Assembly: GCF_900095445.1 (NCBI RefSeq) | Contig: NZ_FMJL01000013.1 | Coordinates: 1-64,000 of the forward strand | Reading direction: 5' to 3' | Source: Clostridium sp. N3C | GTDB lineage: Bacteria > Bacillota > Clostridia > Clostridiales > Clostridiaceae | Length of the DNA stretch: 64,000 nt | The notes under the pieces: generated by a model | Seen by the model: the letters and a program-made list of their open reading frames with translations, nothing else | Databases searched by the model: none | What the model was told of the DNA's origin: nothing | Program-made: the position numbers and the translations under genes | Shown: positions 1 through 7,781 of the stretch, in pieces | Numbering within the stretch: position 1 is the first letter of the stretch | Layout of the letters: each line of letters opens with the position of its first letter

Positions 1-8
1 CAGTTAAA

Positions 9-1685
9 TCAATAAACTACCGGTAGTGTAATTATTACTTTTGTTCCCTTTCCTTTGTTGCTAAAAATATTTATTCCGAAAGAATCGCCATACATGAGCT
101 TTATTCTCCTATGAACATTATATAAACCTATGTGTTGACTTTCATTGTCATTGAAATTTAAGCTCGTAATAATTTCGGATAACCTTTCATCATCAATACC
201 CTCACCATTATCCTCAATTTCTATAAACAGTTTATCCTTATCTGTATAGCAATTTATTTCCACCTTTAAATATTTCTTTGTCATAAATCCATATTTGATA
301 CTATTTTCAATTATTGGTTGTATTATGAGTTTCGGTATTATGCAATCTTTTGCGGTCTCTTGAAGAATTATGCTGTAATCAAAATTATCTTCGAACCTAT
401 ATTTTTGTATCATCAAATAATCTTTTATATATTCAATATCCTCAGTTAACTTAACTTTGCGGACATTATTGTTGATGCTGTATCTAAGCAGGTTAGATAG
501 GGAAACAATTACCTTTATGGATGCATCCTTATCAGTTTTAACTAAGTATTTTAACATTTCTAAAATATTGAATAGAAAATGAGGATTAAACTGTGCTTCC
601 AGCTGCTTTAGCGCTGACAGCACTCTTCTTTCAGCCTCCTCCTTATTTTTTTCCATTAATTCTTTTACTTTTATAAGCATTTTATTATAATGATCTCCTA
701 TAAGCTCAAATTCATCCTCTGTATTTATGTTAACTACTGTGTCTAGATTTCCTTTCTGTACACTTTTTATAGCCCGGAGCAGTTCGTCTAAAACTTTAGT
801 CTTACTAGCTGCTATTCTACCGGCTATTATAAACATGGTTATAAATAAAATAATGAAAAGGACACTTAAAAATATTTCTCCAATTATATATATTTTTTTG
901 ATAAATCCCACAGGGGTTATAGTATGCACATATACATTACCTTCTAAAAGAGAGGATCTATATTGATATAGTTCTTTATCTTTAGAAATATCCCTAAGTT
1001 TTCCTATACTATCTAAAAAGGCATTATTGCTTGAAACAATGTTGTTATCATACCTATCAGTAATAACGGCGTGATGCCTTGTATTATTGCTTATTACCTT
1101 GTTTAATTCATTCTCTAAAATATCAAAAACTACAAAACCTATAGTTTTTCCTGAGGAATCTAAAACCGGTTTTCCGATAGAATAAATAGTTCTGGTACTT
1201 GAATCCAGTTGGGTTCTGTTTAACATCAAAGTAGTATCATTAAGATTTTCCTTCATCCTTTTAAATATTCCCCAAATAAATAAATCATCATTTTCTGCAT
1301 ATTGGGGAATAACAGCGGAATTGCTTATAAGTACTTCACCTTTATCATTGTACACATAAAACATACTTCTGATTTTTTGCTTGTTTACTGTATTATAAAA
1401 CCGTTCATAAATTATATGTTCATTATGGTTGCCGGATATGACATCTTTTATCTCCTGCCACTGGCTTAGAAACTCCACTTCTTCTATATACTTATTGAAT
1501 TCTGTCCTTACAATTTGAGCTATTTGAGCATTGTATTTCTTATTGCTATTCTCAACTAAAATCTTACTACTTAGAAAGATCAGGTTATAAAATATAAAGG
1601 ATATAAAAATAATGGGGACTATGGTATAATGAAGAAATGCCATTCTAAGTTCCTTTTTAAAGAACTTTCTTTTTCTTTCATTCAT
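9..1685 (-). CDS. YesM-type sensor histidine kinase
   Basis: Membrane sensor kinase of 558 residues. Seen: transmembrane segment at about 17-40, an extracytoplasmic sensing region at 41-263 (dCache-like size), a second membrane segment at 265-291, a HAMP-like linker to about 345, the His_kinase phosphoacceptor NPHF with His369, then an ATPase domain with N box PIIENSIKYG (457-466) and G box DNGEGID (492-498). The start has RBS AAGGGGGA. It is the last gene seen of a leftward run with an ABC importer, 37 nt after the permease. In this family the partner is an AraC-type response regulator, which probably lies beyond the left edge (inference). The stop is TGA at 9-11, so the gene is complete. 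Confidence 0.93.
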   Translation of the reverse strand: MNERKRKFFKKELRMAFLHYTIVPIIFISFIFYNLIFLSSKILVENSNKKYNAQIAQIVRTEFNKYIEEVEFLSQWQEIKDVISGNHNEHIIYERFYNTVNKQKIRSMFYVYNDKGEVLISNSAVIPQYAENDDLFIWGIFKRMKENLNDTTLMLNRTQLDSSTRTIYSIGKPVLDSSGKTIGFVVFDILENELNKVISNNTRHHAVITDRYDNNIVSSNNAFLDSIGKLRDISKDKELYQYRSSLLEGNVYVHTITPVGFIKKIYIIGEIFLSVLFIILFITMFIIAGRIAASKTKVLDELLRAIKSVQKGNLDTVVNINTEDEFELIGDHYNKMLIKVKELMEKNKEEAERRVLSALKQLEAQFNPHFLFNILEMLKYLVKTDKDASIKVIVSLSNLLRYSINNNVRKVKLTEDIEYIKDYLMIQKYRFEDNFDYSIILQETAKDCIIPKLIIQPIIENSIKYGFMTKKYLKVEINCYTDKDKLFIEIEDNGEGIDDERLSEIITSLNFNDNESQHIGLYNVHRRIKLMYGDSFGINIFSNKGKGTKVIITLPVVY

Positions 1686-1722
1686 ATCAAGTCCCCCTTA
1701 TCAATATATTGCTTTATTTATC

Positions 1723-3387
1723 TTATAAACTGATTTCTTTCTTTCCACTGAGCTTAAAGAATATAAGCAAGGAAATTATTGTAGTGGCGGTTAATATAGT
1801 TGACAAGGCTGCTGCTGTACCGTAGCTAGCTCTTATAACTTCTGTATATATAGCTACAGACATAGTTCTTGTCTTACCAGTATAAAGAATTACAGAAGCA
1901 CTTAACTCATTAATTACTGTAATCCAGCTTAGTATAGCTCCAGATAAAACTCCTGGCAACATCATAACTGCTGTTACCTTGAAGAAGGTCTTCATAGGTG
2001 AATAACCTAAGCTTATAGAAGCTTCCTCAACACTTGGGCTTAACTGATATAGTATAGCAGCACTGGATCTAATTGTATATGGTAATCTTCTTATTACGTA
2101 TACTACTACAATTATAGCAAAAGTACCTGCTATAGCTAATGGTTTTTTATTAAAGGCTAAAAGTAATGTTATACCAAGTACTGATCCCGGAATGATATAT
2201 GGGAACATTGTTATTGTGTCCAGTAAGGATGTGAACATATTCTTTTTTCTTACAGAAACATAGGATATAAACATTCCTAGCAATACTATTATAAAAATAG
2301 CTATTATACCGTAAGTATAAGTATTTGCTATGGAGCTTCCAAGCTTGTTAAGTACTGTTTTGTAGCTGTTTAATGAGAATTCCCTTACAAACATGGAACC
2401 TCTTGTCTTTAAGAAAGATGTATAAATAACTGTTGCTTGAGATATTATTGCTAAGCCTACTACAACGTATACATAAAGATGAGCTAATACATTTTTATAT
2501 CCCTTTAGTTTCTTAGGTTGTATAGGCTTTAATGAACTCATAACGTAGGACTTTTTATTTACTACATATTTTTGTCCTATAAATATTACAGAAGTAATTA
2601 ATATCATCAATACACTAAGAGCCGCTGCAAAATTAGCTTGTCCTCCAACTTCACTTATAAACTCAGAGTATATTAATACTGGCATTGTTCTATAACCTTC
2701 ACCTATTAACATTGGTGTTCCAAAGTCTGCTAGACAGTTCATAAATACTAACAAGGAACCTGCTAAAATGGTTGGAGTTATAAGTGGTAATATTATTGTT
2801 GCTACCTTTCTAATTCCATTACATCCAAGGCTTTCTGCAGCCTCTCCTAAGGAAGCATCCATCTTTTTAAGAGCACCGGAAACATACATATAAATGTAAG
2901 GGAAAAGCTTCAAAGTGAATACTAACAAAATTCCAGTGAACCCATAAATGCTTGGCACTTGGAATCCAAAGGTATTTGAAAAGAACTTAGTTACAACACC
3001 GTTTCTTCCAAGAAGTAGGATCCAGGAATATGCTCCTATGAATGGTGGAGATAATACTGATAGGATTATTAACACTTCAACTAATGACTTAAATCTAATT
3101 TTTGAAGTAGACATAATGTAGGCCAATGGTGCACCAATCAATATTGCAAGAATTGTTACTAATATGGTTACAACAAAACTGTTAATTAAAGTTTGATAGT
3201 AATACTTTTTTGAAAAGAACTGTGCAAAATTTTTAAGGGTAAAGGTTCCGTTTTCTACATCCTTAAAACTTTGTACGAAAAGTGTAAACATTGGATAAAT
3301 CAAGAACACTACGAATACTAAAAAGCATAATATGCTTATAGATGTCCAGAAGTCTAATTTAAATTTTTTTCTACTTTTAGCTTTCAT
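1723..3387 (-). CDS. ABC transporter permease, FbpB/AfuB type (two fused permease domains)
   Basis: Inner-membrane permease of 554 residues with two BPD_transp_1 domains in one chain, about 12 hydrophobic segments. Each half carries the cytoplasmic EAA loop that contacts the ATPase: EAAESLG near residues 182-188 and EEASISLG near 454-461. The start codon lies inside the end of the ATPase gene (11 nt overlap), with GGAG nine bases upstream, so translation is probably coupled. This fused architecture is typical of the ferric/hexose-phosphate/phosphonate importer family (COG1178). The substrate is not shown by the permease itself. Confidence 0.92.
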   Translation of the reverse strand: MKAKSRKKFKLDFWTSISILCFLVFVVFLIYPMFTLFVQSFKDVENGTFTLKNFAQFFSKKYYYQTLINSFVVTILVTILAILIGAPLAYIMSTSKIRFKSLVEVLIILSVLSPPFIGAYSWILLLGRNGVVTKFFSNTFGFQVPSIYGFTGILLVFTLKLFPYIYMYVSGALKKMDASLGEAAESLGCNGIRKVATIILPLITPTILAGSLLVFMNCLADFGTPMLIGEGYRTMPVLIYSEFISEVGGQANFAAALSVLMILITSVIFIGQKYVVNKKSYVMSSLKPIQPKKLKGYKNVLAHLYVYVVVGLAIISQATVIYTSFLKTRGSMFVREFSLNSYKTVLNKLGSSIANTYTYGIIAIFIIVLLGMFISYVSVRKKNMFTSLLDTITMFPYIIPGSVLGITLLLAFNKKPLAIAGTFAIIVVVYVIRRLPYTIRSSAAILYQLSPSVEEASISLGYSPMKTFFKVTAVMMLPGVLSGAILSWITVINELSASVILYTGKTRTMSVAIYTEVIRASYGTAAALSTILTATTIISLLIFFKLSGKKEISL

Positions 3388-4486
3388 ACTTATTCACTCC
3401 ATTTATCAGACTTTCTACTCCTAACTCATTAAAGACATTAATTCTTTTAGCATCAACCTCTAAGGTAACCCTATCTCCTGTATTGTAAATATGTTCATGG
3501 TCGCTAGACTCCTGTGATACTTCTATTATCTGTCCATTCTCTAGCTCTACTTCGTAATTTACATATCTGCCTAAGAAAGTACTAAAATGTACTTTTCCTT
3601 TTATACCTTTTCCATTTTTTGATAAAACAAACTCTTCTGGTCTAACGGATATTACTACATTCTCCTTATCCTTAACCCTACTGCTTAAGTTTGTCATAGG
3701 AAGCTTGTAACCTCCTGGGAAAACTACTGCAGTACCTTCATTGTCTACGGTCACTTTTCCTTCGAACAAATTGGAATGTCCAATAAAGGTTGCTACAAAG
3801 GTGTTAACTGGTCTTGTATATATTTCTTTTGGTGTACCAATCTGCTGTATTACTCCCTGATTCATAATAGCAATTCTGTCAGATACAGCCAAAGCCTCTT
3901 CCTGATCGTGAGTAACATATATTGTTGTAATACCAACTTTCTTTTGAATATCTCTAATAGCAGTTCTCATTTCTACTCTCAATTTAGCATCTAAGTTAGA
4001 AAGAGGTTCATCCATAAGAAGCACTGTTGGATGAATTACAATAGCTCTAGCTAAAGCAACTCTTTGCTGTTGTCCTCCAGAAAGTTTATCCGGTAATCTA
4101 TCCTTATACTGTTCAATCTTAACTACCTTTAAGATATCATCTAAACGTTTCTTCATTTCTTCTTTGCCAAGCTTTCTTAGCTTTAAGCCGTATTCTACGT
4201 TTTCATATACTGTCATATGTGGGAAAATAGCATAGTTCTGAAATACCATACCTATATTTCTTTTGTGAGCTGGAATGTCATTTATCACTTTACCATTGAA
4301 ACTTATTTCACCATCTTCTATACTGTTAAAACCTGCTACCATTCTAAGCAAAGTGGTCTTTCCACAGCCAGAAGGTCCTAGAAGTGTGAAAAATTCACCC
4401 TTTTCAATTTCTAAAGACAGTTTTGGAATTACTACATTATCATCATACTTTTTTACTATATTATCAAACTTAATAGTTGTACTCAT
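3377..4486 (-). CDS. ABC transporter ATP-binding protein, FbpC/AfuC type
   Basis: ATPase subunit of 369 residues energising the importer. Visible motifs: Walker A GPSGCGKTT, Q loop in VFQNYAIFPHMT, signature LSGGQQQRVALARA, Walker B LLMDEPLSNLD and the switch His in YVTHDQEEA, followed by a C-terminal TOBE-like regulatory domain. An ATG at 4501 is in frame but forms part of the ribosome binding site (TGGAGGAAAAG); the ATG at 4486, giving MSTTIKF, is the better start. Between this gene and the binding protein lies a stem-loop. Confidence 0.93.
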   Translation of the reverse strand: MSTTIKFDNIVKKYDDNVVIPKLSLEIEKGEFFTLLGPSGCGKTTLLRMVAGFNSIEDGEISFNGKVINDIPAHKRNIGMVFQNYAIFPHMTVYENVEYGLKLRKLGKEEMKKRLDDILKVVKIEQYKDRLPDKLSGGQQQRVALARAIVIHPTVLLMDEPLSNLDAKLRVEMRTAIRDIQKKVGITTIYVTHDQEEALAVSDRIAIMNQGVIQQIGTPKEIYTRPVNTFVATFIGHSNLFEGKVTVDNEGTAVVFPGGYKLPMTNLSSRVKDKENVVISVRPEEFVLSKNGKGIKGKVHFSTFLGRYVNYEVELENGQIIEVSQESSDHEHIYNTGDRVTLEVDAKRINVFNELGVESLINGVNKYES

Positions 4487-4518
4487 TATCTTTTCCTCCA
4501 TATTATAAGATTTATTAA

Positions 4519-4563
4519 GTCCCTACGAAACGAGGGGGGTAACCTTAATGATTTCGTAGGGAC
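4519..4563 (-). other. Intercistronic stem-loop between binding protein and ATPase genes
   Basis: Perfect 12-bp inverted repeat: GTCCCTACGAAA at 4519-4530 and its complement at 4552-4563, with a 21-nt loop. It begins six bases after the stop of the binding-protein gene. No T-tract follows on the minus strand, so it looks like an mRNA 3'-end stabiliser or processing site that would raise binding-protein mRNA over transporter mRNA, rather than a full terminator. Confidence 0.6.
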
Positions 4564-4569
4564 CTTTTA

Positions 4570-5595
4570 CTAGTTTGATGTGAATATATCTTTATATTTA
4601 TCCATTATTGCTTGTTTATTTTCATTTACCCAATTTTCGTCATCTTCAATAAGGTTAATTTCTTCCATTGTCTGTAAACCTTCAGCAGGTCCAACATCTT
4701 TTCTTACGGATCTTCTGTTAAGTTCACTTACAACTAAGTTCTGAGCATCTTTACTTGTAACAAAGTCTATGAATTTTTTAGCATTTTCCATGTTCTTTGC
4801 ATTTTTAATAATAACAACTCCATCTGGCTTTGCAATAGTACCTTCTTTAGGATAAACGATTTCAACAGGAGCACCATCTTTTACGTACTTTACTGCTGCT
4901 TCTTCAAAAGTTAATCCTACTGTGTATTCACCATCACCAACACCTTTATAAACAGCTGATGAACCACTTAGTAACTTACCATCTAAGTTAGCTGTTAGCT
5001 TAGCAACATAGTCCCAACCCTTTTCTGGGTCTCCATTACCCATTGCATAAAGCTGATTTACAATTTGCTCAAAGGAAGAAGATGATTTAGTTGGATCTGC
5101 ATTAGCTATCTTTCCTTTAAGAGCTGGATTTAGTAAATCTTCATAACCTTCTATTTTTATATCTCCTATAAGATTTTTATTAACCATTATAACGCTTGGT
5201 ATAACTGTAAATCTTGTAATGTGACCATCTACGTTCTTGTATTCGTCATATACATATTCTTCATTTACAGATTGATATTTTTCAAATAATTCCTTCTTTG
5301 GTTCTAGTGTTGATAAAGAACCTCCCCAAAGAATATCACCCATTGGGTTATCTCCTTCAGCCTCAACTCTCTTTAAGAGCTCTCCGCTACCGGCTGCTAC
5401 AACTTCTACCTTAACGCCAGTCTGATTTTGGAATTCGTTTACAATTGGGTCAATAAATTCTAGTGGATGTGGTGAATAGATTACCAAAGATCCTGCGTCT
5501 TTACTACCTTCTCCGCCGGTCTCCGCTTTATTACTACAAGCTCCTAAAGAAACCGCCATAACCGCTGCAACTAAAACTGATAAAGCTTTTTTCAT
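4570..5595 (-). CDS. Extracellular solute-binding lipoprotein, AfuA/FbpA family
   Basis: Substrate-binding lipoprotein of 341 residues (COG1840-like). It has a lipoprotein signal with lipobox SLGAC near residue 20, then a two-lobe binding fold (LVIYSPHPLEFIDPIVNEFQNQTGVKVEV). The paired tyrosines that bind Fe3+ in true FbpA proteins are not visible. Family knowledge: AfuA of Actinobacillus and HptA of Staphylococcus bind sugar phosphates, and HptA works with a YesM-type kinase, as found here. Ligand is therefore inferred to be a phosphorylated sugar or related organic phosphate. The ATG at 5610 overlaps the RBS (GAGGAGG); the start at 5595 gives MKKALSV. Confidence 0.88.
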   Translation of the reverse strand: MKKALSVLVAAVMAVSLGACSNKAETGGEGSKDAGSLVIYSPHPLEFIDPIVNEFQNQTGVKVEVVAAGSGELLKRVEAEGDNPMGDILWGGSLSTLEPKKELFEKYQSVNEEYVYDEYKNVDGHITRFTVIPSVIMVNKNLIGDIKIEGYEDLLNPALKGKIANADPTKSSSSFEQIVNQLYAMGNGDPEKGWDYVAKLTANLDGKLLSGSSAVYKGVGDGEYTVGLTFEEAAVKYVKDGAPVEIVYPKEGTIAKPDGVVIIKNAKNMENAKKFIDFVTSKDAQNLVVSELNRRSVRKDVGPAEGLQTMEEINLIEDDENWVNENKQAIMDKYKDIFTSN

Positions 5596-5623
5596 GTTAA
5601 TCCTCCTCATTTTTTAACAATGC

Positions 5624-5732
5624 CTTGATCTTGCATCAAGAATGTTAACGTTTTCTATGATTAAATAATATACCAAAACCTTTATATCGAAAATACCATA
5701 AAACTATTATAATATCCGAAAAACTGAACCAA
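5624..5732 (-). promoter_or_regulatory. Putative control region of the importer operon (cre-like site, dyad, weak promoter)
   Basis: TGTTAACGTTTTCT at 5643-5656 matches the CcpA cre consensus TGWNANCGNTNWCA at 13 of 14 positions. Next to it is the dyad CTTGAT-N5-ATCAAG at 5624-5640. On the minus strand a possible -10 TATAAT lies at 5706-5711 and -35 TTGGTT at 5727-5732, with a short 15-nt spacer, so the promoter is weakly supported. The cre-like site would lie between promoter and gene, a usual roadblock position for carbon catabolite repression. Confidence 0.45.
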
Positions 5733-5892
5733 ATATCTTGTTAAAATATGGTTCTTAATATATGAACTTTCCCTCTGATTTAGTAATATCAAGCTTTAAT
5801 CAACTATAAAAAGCCCATTAAGTTAGTCCTTCTCCATATACATGTAAACATTCTTATAGCTTTTTATAAGCAATACTTACTTAAAAGCATAC

Positions 5893-5924
5893 AAAAAAGT
5901 CCTTGATTATATTTAATCAAGAAC
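5893..5924 (-). terminator. Rho-independent terminator (minus strand)
   Basis: Stem CTTGATTA/TAATCAAG at 5902-5921, extended by outer GT/AC pairs, followed on the minus strand by TTTTTT. It ends transcripts arriving from the decayed gene to the right. From 5657 to 5892 I see no gene, only AT-rich sequence. Confidence 0.7.
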
Positions 5925-6416
5925 TGCAAATGTTTCAATCATCTCTCTTATATCATGGAATTTGGCAAAGGAAGAACTATCGTCCTGAAGCTACCTTTGT
6001 GCAATATAACATTGTGTTTCTGAATTTTCTAAACTATTGAAGATATCTATTTAGTATCTTTCATTAAGTACAGCATCAATATTTGCAAGTACTTGTATTA
6101 GTTTTTCAAAATCAAATTCTTTTTGAGTAAATTCATCTTTTCCATATGCTCTTGTATTATCATATCTGAAAGTAAAAATTAAATCTTCTTCTAGAAAGTA
6201 TCTTCCAATATGCAGTTGCATAATATATTCAATAAGTTCATTTTTTCTTTTATATATGTAATCATTGAAACCGTCTTTAATAACATCTAAGCCTTTGTCC
6301 ATATTGGATAAAGCTAAAAAGTCAGTAATCATTATCCTAATCCAATTTATATCTATAATTGATCCTTCCTCTTTTGAAACTTCTTGTATATTTGTAGTAT
6401 TAAGGAAAAATAACAT
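5913..6416 (-). pseudogene. Decayed hypothetical gene with in-frame stops
   Basis: One minus-strand frame runs from 6416 to 5913 with stops only at 6051-6053 (TAA), 5991-5993 (TAG) and 5913-5915 (TAA, at the terminator). The first piece is 121 residues, then 19 and 25 codons of normal-looking sequence (for example SSSFAKFHDIREMIETFAVLD split by no further stop). The ATG at 6416 has no ribosome binding site and is preceded two codons upstream by an in-frame TGA. A terminator sits exactly at the last stop. This pattern fits a gene losing its function. I do not recognise the family. The 121-residue piece could still be translated. Confidence 0.5.
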
Positions 6417-6476
6417 AGATCAAAGAAAAAATTATTTAGAAACTAGTTAATGATAGGTTATTTTCTACTTTAGAAT

Positions 6477-6504
6477 AAAAAAAGAGCCTCAATAAAAGGC
6501 TCTT
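6477..6504 (-). terminator. Rho-independent terminator of the GNAT gene
   Basis: Stem AAGAGCC/GGCTCTT around a short loop, followed on the minus strand by a run of seven T. It lies 20 nt after the acetyltransferase stop codon. Confidence 0.8.
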
Positions 6505-6525
6505 AATTAGTCTTTGAAATTTATA

Positions 6526-7017
6526 TCAAAACAAGTTATTAAAATTATGATTTATCATCCTATGACTAACGATATTAAATCCCATTTTTTTATAAAAATT
6601 TATTGCATCCTGATTAAATTGCCAAACATTTAGTTCAACCTCTGACACTTTGTTAGAATAAATCCAATTTAAGGCTTCATTAAACAATAACTTTCCGATA
6701 CCTTTCTTCCTATATTCTTCTTTTACATATAAACTATCAATATAAGCAAACTTCCTTTTTTTCAATATATTTATATCAGGGGTTTCTTTTATATATACTT
6801 GGATTAAGCCTATTATTTTAGAATTAATTACTGATACATACAAGATAGATTCTTCTTGCTCTATTAAACTATTTATGTATTCAATTGATCGGGAAGGTCC
6901 CTCATATTCAGAAAAATACTGTGGTAAACTATTTCTATGATAAGTATCTAACTCTTCGTATAATTTGCAGATTTCTTCATAATCAAGCTTTGTAGCTTCT
7001 CTTACAATAACATTCAT
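6526..7017 (-). CDS. GNAT-family N-acetyltransferase
   Basis: Acetyl-CoA-dependent N-acetyltransferase of 163 residues, substrate unknown. The acetyl-CoA loop is visible as EEYRKKGIGKLLFNEAL (motif A, R/Q-x-x-G-x-G near residues 98-115), preceded by the beta strand AYIDSLYVKEEYR and followed by the C-terminal INFYKKMGFN motif typical of GNAT folds. The start has RBS GAGGTGAT. It stands alone between a terminator and a divergent promoter region, so neighbours give no clue to the substrate. Confidence 0.88.
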   Translation of the reverse strand: MNVIVREATKLDYEEICKLYEELDTYHRNSLPQYFSEYEGPSRSIEYINSLIEQEESILYVSVINSKIIGLIQVYIKETPDINILKKRKFAYIDSLYVKEEYRKKGIGKLLFNEALNWIYSNKVSEVELNVWQFNQDAINFYKKMGFNIVSHRMINHNFNNLF

Positions 7018-7325
7018 AAAATTATCACCTCTAACTTCCTTAATAATTATAGTAAGAATATTCTACAACTTATCATAAGCCTATATTATTAATAATTATA
7101 TAACAACTTTGCTTCTAACAATAGTGTTTTATACCATATATTTCATACATTCAACTTATCATAGCATATTTATCTACAAATCTCTATTATTTTTTGAACT
7201 ATAGATTGCTTATCAAAACTTTATGCCAAAACTAGCATAATTTATCATTATTTACCATATATAATCAACAGTTACAAAATAACAAGAGGCCAATAGCGAA
7301 TATAGAAAGAAGGTTGGTAGATGCA
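7018..7325. other. Divergent intergenic region with a small dyad
   Basis: About 300 nt of AT-rich sequence between the leftward acetyltransferase and the rightward orphan gene. The one visible element is the dyad TTATGC-N8-GCATAA at 7221-7240. A weak sigma-E/K-like pair (GCATAAT, 14 nt, CATATAT) overlaps it upstream of the rightward gene, too degenerate to call. Confidence 0.3.
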
Positions 7326-7721
7326 ATGCTAGAAGATCAATCTTTAAGCCCTTCAGTTAATTGCAGTAAAACTAAAGTTACTAAAGTAAAAAAAACTAAG
7401 AAAAAATATGTTATGCCCCTATTTCGTCGTTTAGTAAACAAAAGCTATATAGTTGTGAATTGCGGAGTAATTACTTATAGACAAGTGACAAAGGAAGCGG
7501 ATTACTTTTATGTGTTAAATAATATCACTAAAATAACAGAGGAAAAAAAATATATTCGCTTATTTGGTGATTTTTTAAAGTATACTATAGAACATTCTTT
7601 TATTAATCTACCAGGTTATGGCACACCAGAATCCATATCTACCATTGATATTCCAAAGTCCTTTGCTAATATGAAGGAGTTAATAAACTATATAAAAGAA
7701 AATTTAAATTACAACAATTAA
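7326..7721 (+). CDS. Hypothetical protein, lysine-rich N-terminus
   Basis: Protein of 131 residues that I do not recognise. It starts with a Ser/Thr/Lys-rich stretch (TKVTKVKKTKKKYV, about residues 16-29), followed by an apparently folded mixed alpha/beta part of about 100 residues. No signal peptide or membrane segment is seen. RBS AAGAAGG at 7307-7313 favours the ATG at 7326 over the in-frame TTG at 7314, which would overlap the RBS. It is single-gene, closed by a strong terminator. Spore-associated function is possible but unsupported beyond a weak promoter match. Confidence 0.6.
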   Translation: MLEDQSLSPSVNCSKTKVTKVKKTKKKYVMPLFRRLVNKSYIVVNCGVITYRQVTKEADYFYVLNNITKITEEKKYIRLFGDFLKYTIEHSFINLPGYGTPESISTIDIPKSFANMKELINYIKENLNYNN

Positions 7722-7723
7722 AA

Positions 7724-7778
7724 AAACACCTCTAGCCACGGTACAATACTCTTTACCGCTGCTAAAGGTGTTTTTATT
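7724..7778. terminator. Bidirectional terminator with nested stems
   Basis: Outer arms AAACACCTCTAGC (7724-7736) and GCTAAAGGTGTTT (7761-7773), one mismatch, enclosing inner arms CGGTA/TACCG (7739-7743, 7754-7758). T-tracts lie on both sides, so it can serve the rightward orphan gene and the leftward decarboxylase. Confidence 0.85.
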
Positions 7779-7781
7779 TAA

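Noticed and set aside
4570-5595. Ferric iron-binding protein FbpA as the exact name
   Set aside because: The paired tyrosine ligand motif is not visible and the operon context points to sugar phosphates; only the family name is kept.
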